This document shows, piece after piece, positions 23,616-31,900 of a DNA stretch of 64,000 nucleotides. A program made the translations under genes and the position numbers. Under the pieces are notes generated by a model. That model was not told the DNA's origin, did no database searches, and saw only the letters and a program-made list of their open reading frames with translations. Position 1 is the stretch's first letter. Each line of letters begins with the position of its first letter. The DNA comes from Arthrobacter sp. efr-133-TYG-118 (GTDB lineage Bacteria; Actinomycetota; Actinomycetes; Actinomycetales; Micrococcaceae), in NCBI RefSeq assembly GCF_030209755.1, contig NZ_JARVRH010000022.1:117886-181885 (forward strand), given 5' to 3'.

Positions 23616-24587
23616 TCAGTTTGAACGGGCTTTGACGGCCTCGATGAGTTTCGGAACCACAGTGAAGATATCGCCAACAATTCCGAAGTCGGCCACCTCA
23701 AAAATGGGCGCGTCCTCGTCTTTGTTGATGGCCACAATGGTCTTGGCAGTCTGCATGCCTGCGCGGTGCTGGATGGCTCCGGATATTCCCAATGCGATGT
23801 ACAGCTGCGGGGAGACGCTCACACCGGTCTGGCCTACCTGGGCCGTCTGGGCGATGTATCCGGCGTCGACGGCGGCGCGTGACGCACCGATCGCCGCGCC
23901 CAAGGTGTCGGCGAGCTGTTCGACCAGCACAAAGTTCCCGGACGAGCCCAAACCCCGTCCGCCGGACACCACTGTCGCGGCAGTCCGAAGCTCTGGCCGG
24001 ACGGAGACGGCGGCATCGTCGTTGAACTGGTCAATGACTGCTGCACCTTCTGTTCTGGCTTCCAGGGACACCGTCTGCAGGTTTGCCGTGGCTGCCGGAG
24101 CCTGGCCTTCGATCGCTCCCTGCCGGATGGTCAGGATGGGCAGCCCGCCTTTCACCACGGACTCGACAGTGTAGGCCCCGCCAAACACCGAATGCTGGGC
24201 AACAACGGTTCCGTTGTCGCTGCGCACCTGCACGACGTCGGCGAGCACGCTCCCGCCGACCCGCACAGCAAGCCGGGCGGCGGCTTCGCGGCCGTCCACC
24301 GAGTTCGCGGCGAGGACGGCAGCCGGCCCATATGCGTCGACGGCCCCGCTCAGGGCATCCACGGCGGGTGACACCAAAACAGTGCCGGCGGCAGCTGTCA
24401 CAGCCAAGTAGATCCTTGCTGCGCCCAGCTCACCCAGGCGCGCGACGTCGTCGTCCGACAGGGGCGCAGGCGACACGACGACGGCGACCGGCGAGCCCAG
24501 AGTGGCTGCGGCAGCCAGCAGCCCGCGGGCGGAAGCGGCAATCTCGCCGCGGTGGGAAACTTCAATGAGCGCCAAGACGTTCGACAT
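23616..24587 (-). CDS. etfA: Electron transfer flavoprotein alpha subunit (copy 2)
   Basis: The 323-residue ETF alpha subunit has the complete C-terminal FAD domain (GASRAAVDAGYIAQTAQVG, SVSPQLYIALGISGAIQHRAGMQ, FEVADFGIVGDIF). It keeps the usual His after GAIQ, unlike copy 1 at 14301-15254. The N-terminal half diverges strongly from copy 1, so this is an old paralogue rather than a recent duplicate. ATG 24587 (MSNVLALIEV) fits the family start and has GGAAGGAAAAG upstream. It follows etfB2 by 13 bases and probably serves the neighbouring acyl-CoA dehydrogenase. Confidence 0.94.
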   Translation of the reverse strand: MSNVLALIEVSHRGEIAASARGLLAAAATLGSPVAVVVSPAPLSDDDVARLGELGAARIYLAVTAAAGTVLVSPAVDALSGAVDAYGPAAVLAANSVDGREAAARLAVRVGGSVLADVVQVRSDNGTVVAQHSVFGGAYTVESVVKGGLPILTIRQGAIEGQAPAATANLQTVSLEARTEGAAVIDQFNDDAAVSVRPELRTAATVVSGGRGLGSSGNFVLVEQLADTLGAAIGASRAAVDAGYIAQTAQVGQTGVSVSPQLYIALGISGAIQHRAGMQTAKTIVAINKDEDAPIFEVADFGIVGDIFTVVPKLIEAVKARSN

Positions 24588-24600
24588 TTCTTTTCCTTCC

Positions 24601-25368
24601 TCAGACCAGGCGATTCGCAACGAGGAACTCGGCTAGCTCTTCGGCCGCGGTCCCATCATCGATGAGTTTCCGGCCAGCCGCGCGCGGCGGACGTTCAACG
24701 GTGGAGACCACCACGGTGCGGCTCGCGCCTGTCGGGATTCCGAGCTCGGCGACGGACAACGTGGTGACGGGTTTGCGCTTGGCCGTCAGGATGCCCTTGA
24801 AGTTGGGAAACCGGGCCTCCGGGAAACGTTCGGTCACGGTGATGATGGCGGGAAGTCCGGCACGGACATTGAGGGTTCCACCCTCGCCCTGGCGAACGCC
24901 CCGTACGCCTTCGTCGGCGATTTCCGCGGAGATCAATGAACCCAACAGTGGCAGCTGGAGATGTTCGGCAACCATTGCGGGCACGACGCCGGCGCGGCCA
25001 TCCGTCGATTCGTTGCCGGCCATCACCACGTCAAACCCGGTTGACCTCAACGCCGCCGCCAGCGTTGCGGCAGTTCGGCCGGTGTCGGCGCCGTCCAGGG
25101 AATCATCCACAATATGAACCCCTGAATCGGCACCCATGGAAAGCGCCTTGCGCAAGGACTGGGTGGCGTCATCAGGACCCATGGTCATTGCCACTACTTC
25201 GGTGCCTTTGTTGGCATCCTTGATGCGCAACGCGGCTTCGAGGGCGCGCTCGTTGATTTCATCGACCACGGAGTCGGCGGCCTCACGGTCGAGCTGGCCC
25301 GTTGCCAGGTCGAGCTTCCGTTCCTCGGCCGTATCCGGCACTTGTTTGACGAGCACGACGATCTTCAT
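24601..25368 (-). CDS. etfB: Electron transfer flavoprotein beta subunit (copy 2)
   Basis: The 255-residue subunit begins MKIVVLVKQVPDTAEERKLD and has the family region FDVVMAGNESTDGRAGVVPAMVAEHLQLP. It forms the second ETF with the following etfA. ATG 25368 is preceded by GGGAG at a good distance. A perfect 22-bp palindrome lies at 25412-25433, just upstream and overlapping a possible -10 (TAGTAT on the minus strand). A second copy lies 42 bp further out, so this operon is probably under a dedicated repressor. Confidence 0.94.
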   Translation of the reverse strand: MKIVVLVKQVPDTAEERKLDLATGQLDREAADSVVDEINERALEAALRIKDANKGTEVVAMTMGPDDATQSLRKALSMGADSGVHIVDDSLDGADTGRTAATLAAALRSTGFDVVMAGNESTDGRAGVVPAMVAEHLQLPLLGSLISAEIADEGVRGVRQGEGGTLNVRAGLPAIITVTERFPEARFPNFKGILTAKRKPVTTLSVAELGIPTGASRTVVVSTVERPPRAAGRKLIDDGTAAEELAEFLVANRLV

Positions 25369-25411
25369 TCAACAGCTCCCTCGATGCAAATGGCTGACGC
25401 TTGGAATCGAG

Positions 25412-25433
25412 AATACTAGGAACTCCTAGTATT
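25412..25433. promoter_or_regulatory. Perfect 22-bp palindrome upstream of etfB2 (operator copy 1)
   Basis: AATACTAGGA (25412-25421) and TCCTAGTATT (25424-25433) are exact complements around AC. The size and symmetry fit a TetR-family dimer site. It lies 44-65 bp upstream of the etfB2 ATG and contains a possible -10, TAGTAT, on the minus strand. Confidence 0.7.
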
Positions 25434-25453
25434 TACCATGGAGCGAAGGAAGG

Positions 25454-25475
25454 AATGCTTGGAACTCCTAGTGAT
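25454..25475. promoter_or_regulatory. Degenerate second operator copy upstream of etfB2
   Basis: The segment shares GGAACTCCTAGT (25461-25472) exactly with the perfect palindrome at 25419-25430. Its left arm AATGCTTGGA differs by two bases from that of copy 1. The centre-to-centre distance is 42 bp, about four helical turns, which would place two bound dimers on one face of the DNA. Confidence 0.6.
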
Positions 25476-25552
25476 TCCTCCGGGAGGCGGGACTTTCTGC
25501 GCCGGGCATGGCGATCCGGCCCAGCGGCAGTCAGGCTTTCGAACCGATCGAT

Positions 25553-25924
25553 CTAGCCCTGGCGGATGCCGAGGGTGTTCCCATCGGGATCACGGAACCA
25601 AGCGCCGCGGGCGGGGCCGAGCTGGGCAATGTGCCCTGTCGTGGCGAGGGGACCCTCCGTGTAGTCGAGGAACTCCACGCCCTTGGCGGCCAAGTCGCCG
25701 ACCACAGCCTCGATGTCGCCCACTTCGAAGTGGGCAAGGGTGTGCTCAGTAGCAGTAGGCGGACGCTTGAAGACTGAGACCTCACTGACCGATCCGCACC
25801 GGTACCGGACGCCTACCGGAGTTTCCCAGAGGAAGGTCAGCCCCAAGATGCCGCCGTAGAATTCCTTCGCCCGCTCCAAATCCGTGACCGGAATTGTGGC
25901 CACGACCATCGTTGCATTAATCAA
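25553..25924 (-). CDS. VOC-family (glyoxalase/bleomycin resistance-like) protein
   Basis: The 123-residue protein has one VOC module: ATIPVTDLERAKEFYGGILGL at the start, FEVGDIEAVVGDLAAKGVEFL in the middle and AWFRDPDGNTLGI at the end. The family binds a metal and acts on small substrates such as methylglyoxal adducts, or binds drugs; this one cannot be assigned. I choose TTG 25924 because GAGGAGG lies just upstream and the length is typical. A frame to 26008 would add 28 residues with no family support. A small palindrome (AACGCT/AGCGTT, 26007-26021) lies upstream. Confidence 0.8.
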   Translation of the reverse strand: MINATMVVATIPVTDLERAKEFYGGILGLTFLWETPVGVRYRCGSVSEVSVFKRPPTATEHTLAHFEVGDIEAVVGDLAAKGVEFLDYTEGPLATTGHIAQLGPARGAWFRDPDGNTLGIRQG

Positions 25925-26107
25925 AGGGACCTCCTCAGGCCGGCCCATTACGTCAGGATGAACGGGCCATTCGGCCCAAGTGTCGTCCTCCAAGAGCCGG
26001 ACTGTCAACGCTCGAAGCGTTCGAATCGGTGCGGGTCACACCGCCGGACTTTGCCTCAGAGCCGCGCGGAGCGCACCCCCATCGCCGTCATCGCGCTGCA
26101 GCGCCCA

Positions 26108-26401
26108 CTAGTTGTGTCCTGAGGGTCCCGGGGATGGGCTGCTGCTTCGCACGGCCATCACCACGCTGACAAGCACCGACAACGCTATGACCACGACGAT
26201 TCCGGCGAAGTTCGGCTGGAATTCCAAGGCCAGTGCCCCGTTTTCGGTTCCGGCAGTCGCCGTGAAAAGACCCGGCAGGGTCGCCAGGGAAGCCGTCGAA
26301 ATGGCAATCACGCTTGTGGCCGCGCACAGAATGAACGCCAGGGCCAATCCAACGGCCACGCCGCCTAGGGCCGCACCAGTAATTTTCGAGGCCTTCTTCA
26401 T
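26108..26401 (-). CDS. Small two-span membrane protein of unknown function
   Basis: The 97-residue hydrophobic protein has two predicted membrane segments (about residues 8-35 and 66-85) joined by a loop with TATAGTENGALALEFQPN, and a short Ser/Pro tail. I do not recognise the family. ATG 26401 is preceded by GGGGAGGAG seven bases upstream, a strong ribosome-binding site, which supports a real gene. It lies at the edge of the gene-poor, AT-richer stretch before the insertion sequence. Confidence 0.6.
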   Translation of the reverse strand: MKKASKITGAALGGVAVGLALAFILCAATSVIAISTASLATLPGLFTATAGTENGALALEFQPNFAGIVVVIALSVLVSVVMAVRSSSPSPGPSGHN

Positions 26402-26827
26402 CGAAGCTCCTCCCCAAGTCGGTCGGCGCCGAGCACAGCAGTGCTCGTCAAGGACAAAGGCAACAGCAAGTCAGCAGGCGAGAACCCGATCCGTGGCCGG
26501 CCAGGCGCATGCTGCCTGACAGTCCCAGAACCAGCATCGATTGACTCCTACTTTCTTGAACTGGCTTAGGGGAAATCCAGTGATGAAACTTTGTTCCCCC
26601 ACCCAAGAAAATAGCGCGATATTTCGCCTCTCAGTGGTCGAGGTGGCCAAACTCCGTGCAGATTTGCCAAAAATCAGTGTGTTTTTGGGCAATCTCAGTG
26701 TGGATCTCGACAGTTCTACGTGTGGAAGGGCGTTTTACACTGACCCCGGAACAGCCAAGTAAGACCGTGTCCAAGACTCCCTAGGCAAGAAGGAGCCGAT
26801 GTCTCCACTGCGCCTACTTCAGGGTGG
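26402..26827. other. Gene-free, AT-richer stretch left of the IS element
   Basis: About 425 bp with no convincing gene; the base composition is more AT-rich than the neighbours, especially 26540-26760. It holds a small hairpin (CGAGCAC 26430-26436 with GTGCTCG 26441-26447) and a larger one at 26661-26694. A 73-codon frame at 26541-26762 has no ribosome-binding site and no recognisable motif, so I do not call it. The stretch may be a remnant of an older mobile element. Confidence 0.45.
26661..26694. repeat. Interrupted palindrome with repeated loop sequence
   Basis: GATTTGCCAAAAA (26661-26673) and TTTTTGGGCAATC (26682-26694) are inverted with 11 of 13 matches around an 8-base loop, TCAGTGTG. 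The loop octamer recurs directly at 26695-26702. Such mixed direct and inverted repeats resemble transposase-binding sites at insertion sequence ends. Confidence 0.6.
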
Positions 26828-26835
26828 AGAAACTT
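26828..26835. repeat. Left target-site duplication of the IS element
   Basis: AGAAACTT directly abuts the left inverted repeat and is repeated exactly at 28123-28130 after the right one, which marks an intact recent insertion. Confidence 0.9.
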
Positions 26836-26859
26836 GGGTTATATGACAAAACGTGTGTA
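26836..26859 (+). repeat. Left terminal inverted repeat of the IS element
   Basis: It begins GGGTTATATGACAAAACG and ends TGTGTA. It matches the right end inverted with a single mismatch (T versus G at the ninth base). Confidence 0.93.
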
Positions 26860-26957
26860 TGGGATGGGGTTGCTTCCCAGTGTTGGCGGGCGAATTCCGG
26901 GATAGCTAAGCTTTGGGAGCTTAGGGTGGCTGGGGTGCTTGCATATCTCTGGAATGT

Positions 26958-28085
26958 TTGGTCTGCGGTCAGGCGCTGGTACGGAACGGGAAAACGGCGG
27001 CCGGCAGGCAGCGCTACCGGTGCTTGGGATGCGGTGCGAGCCGTTCGCGTGAACGCCCTGATGTAAGCCGGCTCTCCGAGCTGGAGGCGTTCCTTGGCTG
27101 GTTGATGGGCACCTCGAGCCAGGCACGGACTGCTCCGTTCGGCACGGCCAGGTCATTCCGTCGGCGCACGTCGTGGTGCTGGAACGTCGTCCCGCGGATC
27201 CCGGTCACCGGAGAGATCCATGACCAGATCCAGGTCGATGGGATCTACGTCGGCTCGTGGTGCTGCCTGATCGCTGTCTCCGGTGACTACGTGCTGGGCT
27301 GGCAGTGGTGTGACACCGAGAAAAAGGCTGCGTGGGCTGCGTTGCTGGAACGCTTCCCGGCCCCGCGGGTCGTGATCACTGACGGTGGCTCCGGGATCGC
27401 CGCGGCCTTATCCGAGTGCTGGTCCGGAACCGCTGTGCAGCGCTGCCTGGTCCACGTCCAGCGCAACGTGCGCACCTACCTGACCTGCCGGCCCAGAACC
27501 GACGCGGGCAAGGCATTGCTGCGGCTGGGGCGGGCCCTGACGAGGATCAAGGCCCCGGCGGAGGCCGCAGCCTGGCTTGCGGGACTCAATGACTGGCATC
27601 AACAGCACGGGCATCTGGTCAAAGCCCGCACCTACCGCTCAACGACCGCCATGGTCCCGGGATGGGTCCGGGCAAACCAGGCCTGGTGGTACACGCACGA
27701 CAGGCTCCGCAAGGCCTACCGGCTCTTGGAACGCCTCGGACAGGCTGGCACGCTCTTCACGTATCTGGGAGGGGAATACGCCGGGCTGGACATCGCCTCG
27801 ACAACCAACCGGATCGAAGGCGGAACGAACGCCCAGCTCCGGCTCCTGCTACGCGCCCACCGGGGCATGAGCGAGGAACATCAGAAGCGTGCGATCGAGT
27901 GGTACCTCTACCTGCACAGCGAACGGCCCCTGCCGCCAGCCAAGCTCATCAAAGCCCGCCACCACAATCCGCCCAAGCCCAAAGCCACCCCGGCGGAGCA
28001 GCAACCCGGCCCCGAGCTCTACAGCACCGGCCTCAGCGCCGACGAAGGACTCTGGCACCGCACAGGCTGGGCAGGACGATCATGA
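26958..28085 (+). CDS. IS1249-like transposase
   Basis: The 375-residue frame has an N-terminal zinc ribbon (CGQALVRNGKTAAGRQRYRC..CG), the RTFRR-like SFRRRTSWCW segment, and a DDE-type core with QVDGIYVG, DGGSGIAAALSECW, RCLVHVQRNVRTYL and TNRIEGGTNAQLR. It is typical of IS1249 relatives within the IS256 group. The first ribbon cysteine pair is ECLVCG, whose first Cys lies just upstream of the TTG at 26958. The frame is open back to 26925 but offers no ATG, GTG or TTG before that Cys. Either a non-standard start such as CTG 26949 is used or the protein loses one ligand. No frameshift is visible. Confidence 0.9.
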   Translation: MVCGQALVRNGKTAAGRQRYRCLGCGASRSRERPDVSRLSELEAFLGWLMGTSSQARTAPFGTARSFRRRTSWCWNVVPRIPVTGEIHDQIQVDGIYVGSWCCLIAVSGDYVLGWQWCDTEKKAAWAALLERFPAPRVVITDGGSGIAAALSECWSGTAVQRCLVHVQRNVRTYLTCRPRTDAGKALLRLGRALTRIKAPAEAAAWLAGLNDWHQQHGHLVKARTYRSTTAMVPGWVRANQAWWYTHDRLRKAYRLLERLGQAGTLFTYLGGEYAGLDIASTTNRIEGGTNAQLRLLLRAHRGMSEEHQKRAIEWYLYLHSERPLPPAKLIKARHHNPPKPKATPAEQQPGPELYSTGLSADEGLWHRTGWAGRS

Positions 28086-28098
28086 CGCGCCCGGGATT

Positions 28099-28122
28099 TA
28101 CACACGTTTTGTCCTATAACCC
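28099..28122 (-). repeat. Right terminal inverted repeat of the IS element
   Basis: It reads TACACACGTTTTGTCC followed by TATAACCC on the plus strand, the inverse of the left repeat with one mismatch. Confidence 0.93.
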
Positions 28123-28130
28123 AGAAACTT
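28123..28130. repeat. Right target-site duplication of the IS element
   Basis: AGAAACTT, identical to 26828-26835. Confidence 0.9.
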
Positions 28131-28146
28131 CGAAAATAGTGTTAAA

Positions 28147-28180
28147 CGAAAGAGTCCGCCCAGCTGGGCGGACTCTTTCG
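28147..28180 (-). terminator. Perfect palindromic terminator after tRNA-fMet copy 1
   Basis: The 34-bp segment is a perfect palindrome with arms CGAAAGAGTCCGCCCAG and the complement, and A/T-rich flanks on both sides. It lies 10 bases past the 3' end of the minus-strand tRNA at 28190. Confidence 0.85.
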
Positions 28181-28189
28181 TTTATGTCG

Positions 28190-28263
28190 TTGCGGGGACA
28201 GGATTTGAACCTGTGACCTCTGGGTTATGAGCCCAGCGAGCTACCGAACTGCTCCACCCCGCG
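28190..28263 (-). tRNA. tRNA-fMet (CAT), copy 1
   Basis: A 74-base cloverleaf: acceptor CGCGGGG, D-stem GAGC/GCTC, anticodon arm CTGGG-CTCATAA-CCCAG and T-arm ACAGG-TTCAAAT-CCTGT. The first base C cannot pair with A72, and three G:C pairs flank the anticodon loop; both are hallmarks of the initiator tRNA. CCA is not encoded. It is identical to copy 2 at 28611-28684. Confidence 0.97.
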
Positions 28264-28564
28264 TCGCAAAATCAACTCTACCGCACATTAAGGGACGCCT
28301 CTGACCACTTGGGTGTGCGCTGCGGCACGTTGCGATCTGAAGGAGCCTTCGGCAGGAGTAACAGCCCTTGGGAGGGGCTATTCTCGCGGGGACTTGGCGC
28401 CGTCCCGACCTTGTTTGCTTTGGGAAAGCGCTTGCGACACGGCGAGTCGCGTCATTTTGGCGCCGAGGCGGCTCAAAGAAGGTCAGGACGGAGCTAACGC
28501 GTCCGTACCGAGCACACGCTCTACCCATCACCCGCTCCCCCACCAGCGGCATCGGTGGAAAACA
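28264..28564. other. Spacer between the two tRNA-fMet genes
   Basis: A 301-bp gene-free spacer. It should carry the promoter of copy 1: TAGAGT on the minus strand (28275-28280) is a fair -10, but no good -35 is visible. The first bases after each tRNA 5' end (tcgcaa) are shared, so the duplication included some flank. Nothing else is recognised. Confidence 0.5.
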
Positions 28565-28604
28565 AAAAGATCCGGCACAGTGTTTCCACTGTGCCGGATC
28601 TTTT
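28565..28604 (-). terminator. Terminator after tRNA-fMet copy 2
   Basis: AAAAGATCCGGCACAGTG (28565-28582) pairs perfectly with 28587-28604 around TTTC. It lies 6 bases past the tRNA 3' end on the minus strand and is A/T-flanked. Confidence 0.9.
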
Positions 28605-28610
28605 CTCCAG

Positions 28611-28684
28611 TTGCGGGGACAGGATTTGAACCTGTGACCTCTGGGTTATGAGCCCAGCGAGCTACCGAACTGCTCCACCCCGCG
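28611..28684 (-). tRNA. tRNA-fMet (CAT), copy 2
   Basis: Identical in all 74 bases to copy 1, including the C1 x A72 mismatch of initiator tRNAs, with its own promoter and terminator. The pair are independent transcription units in tandem on the minus strand. Confidence 0.97.
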
Positions 28685-28695
28685 TCGCAAGAACT

Positions 28696-28724
28696 ACTTT
28701 ACCTGCAGGTGAATGTCAGGCCAA
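28696..28724 (-). promoter_or_regulatory. Promoter of tRNA-fMet copy 2
   Basis: On the minus strand TTGGCC (28719-28724) and TAAAGT (28696-28701) are 17 bp apart, and the -10 ends 11 bases before the tRNA start. Confidence 0.6.
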
Positions 28725-28835
28725 ATCGAAACGACGTGACCTCCGTCTCCCCGGCCTCATCGGCGGGCGACCTGCTCAGACCGCCCGGCCCAGGCGCCCC
28801 TCAGGGCACCCAGCACAGGCCGCCAGATCAAAAGG

Positions 28836-28873
28836 AAGACCGGGCCAGCCCTGGTCTGGGTTGGCCCGGTCTT
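28836..28873 (-). terminator. Terminator after the UPF0182 gene
   Basis: AAGACCGGGCCA (28836-28847) pairs with TGGCCCGGTCTT (28862-28873) around a 14-base loop, 43 bases past the UPF0182 stop. Confidence 0.85.
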
Positions 28874-28915
28874 GCAAAACCACCAGCTAAGCCGAATTCA
28901 GCCAGCTGGAGTTAC

Positions 28916-31900
28916 CTACTTGCTCGGCGAAGGTGACGACGAGGGCGTCGGCAACGGGCTCGCTGACGGGCTGGGACTTGCCGACGGGGCCGGGGTGACA
29001 CCAAGCCGGGACTCGGCGTCGAGCGCCTTCTGTATTGCCGCGGACAGGATGCTCTGCTGGGCACCGTATCCGGCGAAGTCGCCCTTGGCCAGTGCAGCCT
29101 GGCCATCCTGGATGGCCTTGTTGGCCTGATCCAGCGCAGCCTTCAGCTGGGCCTGCGCATCCGCTGCGGCGGGTGGCGTAGTAGTCCCCGGCGGAGTGGG
29201 GGTCTGCCCGTTGTTGGCCGAGTCTCCGGCCGAGGCCCCTGAGTCGCCCCCGAAGAGGATCTTCAGCGCACCGTCAAGCGTGGGGGCAAAGCCAACCTTG
29301 TCGCCAAAGGCCACGAGTACGCGCTGAAGCGTCGGATAAGACGTCTCACCCGTGGACTTCAGATAGACCGGTTGGACATAAAGCAGGCCCCCGCCCACCG
29401 GCAATGTCAAAAGGTTGCCGTTGAGCACATCGGATGCTCCCTGCCTGAGCAGGTTGAGTTCCCGCGACACTTCAGGATCGGAGTTGAACTTGTTCTGGGC
29501 TTGGCCGGGACCCGGAACCTGGGTATCCGTTGGCAATTGGAGTAATCGCAACTGGCCATACGTGTCAGCCTTCACCCCCTTCTGGCTACCGGCGTCGGAA
29601 TCGGCGGCGAGGAAGCCGTACAGGATGTTCCGGGCGGCGCCGTTGACAACCTGTGGAATGAAGGACGACGTCAGCTGGAAGGCCGGCTTGGTCTGGTCGG
29701 GCATCTGCAGGGACATGTAGAACGGAGGCTGCCGGACGGGATCCGTGACCGTGGGGTCGTTCGGAACGCTCCACGCGTCGTTGTTCTGGTAGAAGCTGTC
29801 CGCATTGGTCACGTGGTAACGCCCAAGCAACTCACGCTGGACCTTGAACAGGTCCTCCGGGTAGCGGACGTGGCTCATCAGCTGTCCGGACATCTCCGAG
29901 TACGGCTTGACGGTAGTCGGGAAAATCTTCTCCCACGATTTCAGGATCGGGTCCTGGTCATCCCAGGCGTACAGCGTGACCGAGCCGTCGTAGGCGTCAA
30001 CAGTGGCCTTGACCGAGTTCCTGATGTAGTTGACGGTGCTGTTCGGCAGGGCCGCCGTGCGCCCGGAGGTCGTCTGCGAATCGGCCGTAGCGTTTCCCAG
30101 TTGCTGCTGCTGGGAGTAGGGGAAGTACTGGCTGGTGGTGTAGCCGTCCACGATCCACTTCACACGGCCGTCGACCACTGCGGGATAGGCGCTTCCGTCC
30201 ACCGTCAGGTAGGGAGCAACCTTTTCCACGCGCTCACGCGGAGTGCGGTCATAGAGGATCTGGGACTTCTCGTTGACGCCGTCAGACAGCAGCAGGTCCG
30301 AGGACTGGAACTTGATGGAGTACAGGAGGCGGTTGAACCAGTTGCCCACGTTGGGGCCACCGTTGCCGGTAAAGGTGTACTGCGTTTCAGTAGAAGTGTC
30401 CTTGCCGGCCGGTCGGTCCTGTTCCCGGTGCGGAGCGCCATCCGGAGCGCCGACCACCGAGTAGTCCGGCGAATCTTCACCGAAGTAAATGCGGGGTTGG
30501 TAGCTCGCATCGCTGCCAAGGGTACCCATTGATGGAATTCCGGACAGCAGGAAATCCGGCTTGCCATCAACGGTGAAGGTATTGCCCTTGGCGGCCACGA
30601 CGCCGTAACCGTGGGTGTAGACGATATGCCGGTTGACCCAGGTCTGCTGGCTGGCGTTCAGCCCGTCCTGATTCAATTCGCGGACAGCGATCACGGTGTC
30701 CTGGGTCTTGCCGTCCACCGTGTAGCGGTCGACGTTAAGGGCTTTGGGGAACTGGTAGTACGGACGGTACTGCTCCAGCTGGGAGAACGCCGAGGAAACC
30801 AGGTTCGGGTCCAACAGCCGGATGTTGGCCGCCGTCTGGGCATCCTTGGCAAGGGCCCCGGTCTTGGCGTCCGTGGTGGCGTTGTAGGGAGAAACCTTGA
30901 TCTTGTCCAAACCGTAGGCGGACCGGGTCATGGCAATGTTGCGGTCAATGTACTTGTTTTCCAGCGTCTGCTCCGAGGGCCGGACTTGGAACTGCTGGAT
31001 GACCCAGGGATAGACCCCGCCCGCGAGGATGGACGTGATGATCAGCATGGCGGTGCCGATCACGGGCAAGCGCCAACGGCCAATCACGGCGGCCACAATG
31101 AAGAGGATAGCCACCAGACCCGCCGCTACGGCCAGGATGGTCTTCGTCGGGATCACGGCGTTGACGTCCGTATAGAGGGCGCCTGCCCAGTGTCCGCCGT
31201 TGTTCTGGACGGTGCTGTAGACGTCAAGCCAGAAGTTGACTCCGAGCAGGAGCAGGAAAACGGCCCCGGTCACGGCCAGATGGATTTGGGCGGCACGGCT
31301 GGTGAAGATGCCGCGTTCCATGAGCCGGATACTGCCATAGAGGTAGTGGGTAAGGATTCCCGCGATTCCGGCGATCACCACAACGCTCATAAGGAAACCC
31401 GTGATAAAGCCAAGGAACGGCAAGGTCATGAGATAGAAGCTGATGTCCAGGCCAAACTGGGGATCGGTCTGGCCGAACGGCACCTGGTTGAAGAACAAAA
31501 GCACCGCTTGCCACTGGCTCGCGGCCGCGCTGCCGGCGAAGAGGCCGAACAACACGGGGATGCCGATCATGACCACGCGTCTTACGGGTTCAAGTTGGGC
31601 CTGGTAACGGTTCAGGTTGTCCCTGGCCTCGGAGTCCGGAGCGTAGACGGGCCGTGCATGGTAGGCAACGCGGATTGCGTAGAAGACCGGCGCGAACATC
31701 AGGACGAAGCCCGCGAGGAAGATCAGTATCCGGGCAAGGTTCTCCTTGAAATAGACTTCAAAGAAGCCCAGTTGCTGATACCAGAGGACGTCTGTCCACA
31801 CATTGGCGAAGAAAATAAATCCCACCACGGCGACGGCGACGATGATCAAAGTTGGAGTGAGTGCACCCCGTCTCCGCTGCGGTCTTCCGGGCGGGCTGGT

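Larger units (their letters stand above)
26836..28122 (+). mobile_element. Complete IS1249-like (IS256-type) insertion sequence, 1287 bp
   Basis: The element is bounded by imperfect 24-bp inverted repeats (26836-26859 and 28099-28122, one mismatch) and flanked by an 8-bp direct repeat, AGAAACTT. It encodes one transposase with the IS1249 pattern of an N-terminal zinc ribbon and a DDE domain. An 8-bp duplication is usual for the IS256 group. It inserted between the gene-poor region and the initiator tRNA terminators and does not interrupt a recognisable gene. Confidence 0.93.

Noticed and set aside
26541..26762. 73-codon frame in the AT-rich stretch
   Set aside because: No Shine-Dalgarno, no family motif, and it contains the inverted repeat 26661-26694, so it is more likely non-coding.
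26839..27156. Minus-strand frame across the left end of the IS element
   Set aside because: It runs through the terminal inverted repeat and is antisense to the transposase; no motif supports it.
26836..28122. IS element as the border of a larger composite transposon
   Set aside because: Only one copy is present in the window, and its exact target duplication shows that it inserted alone.
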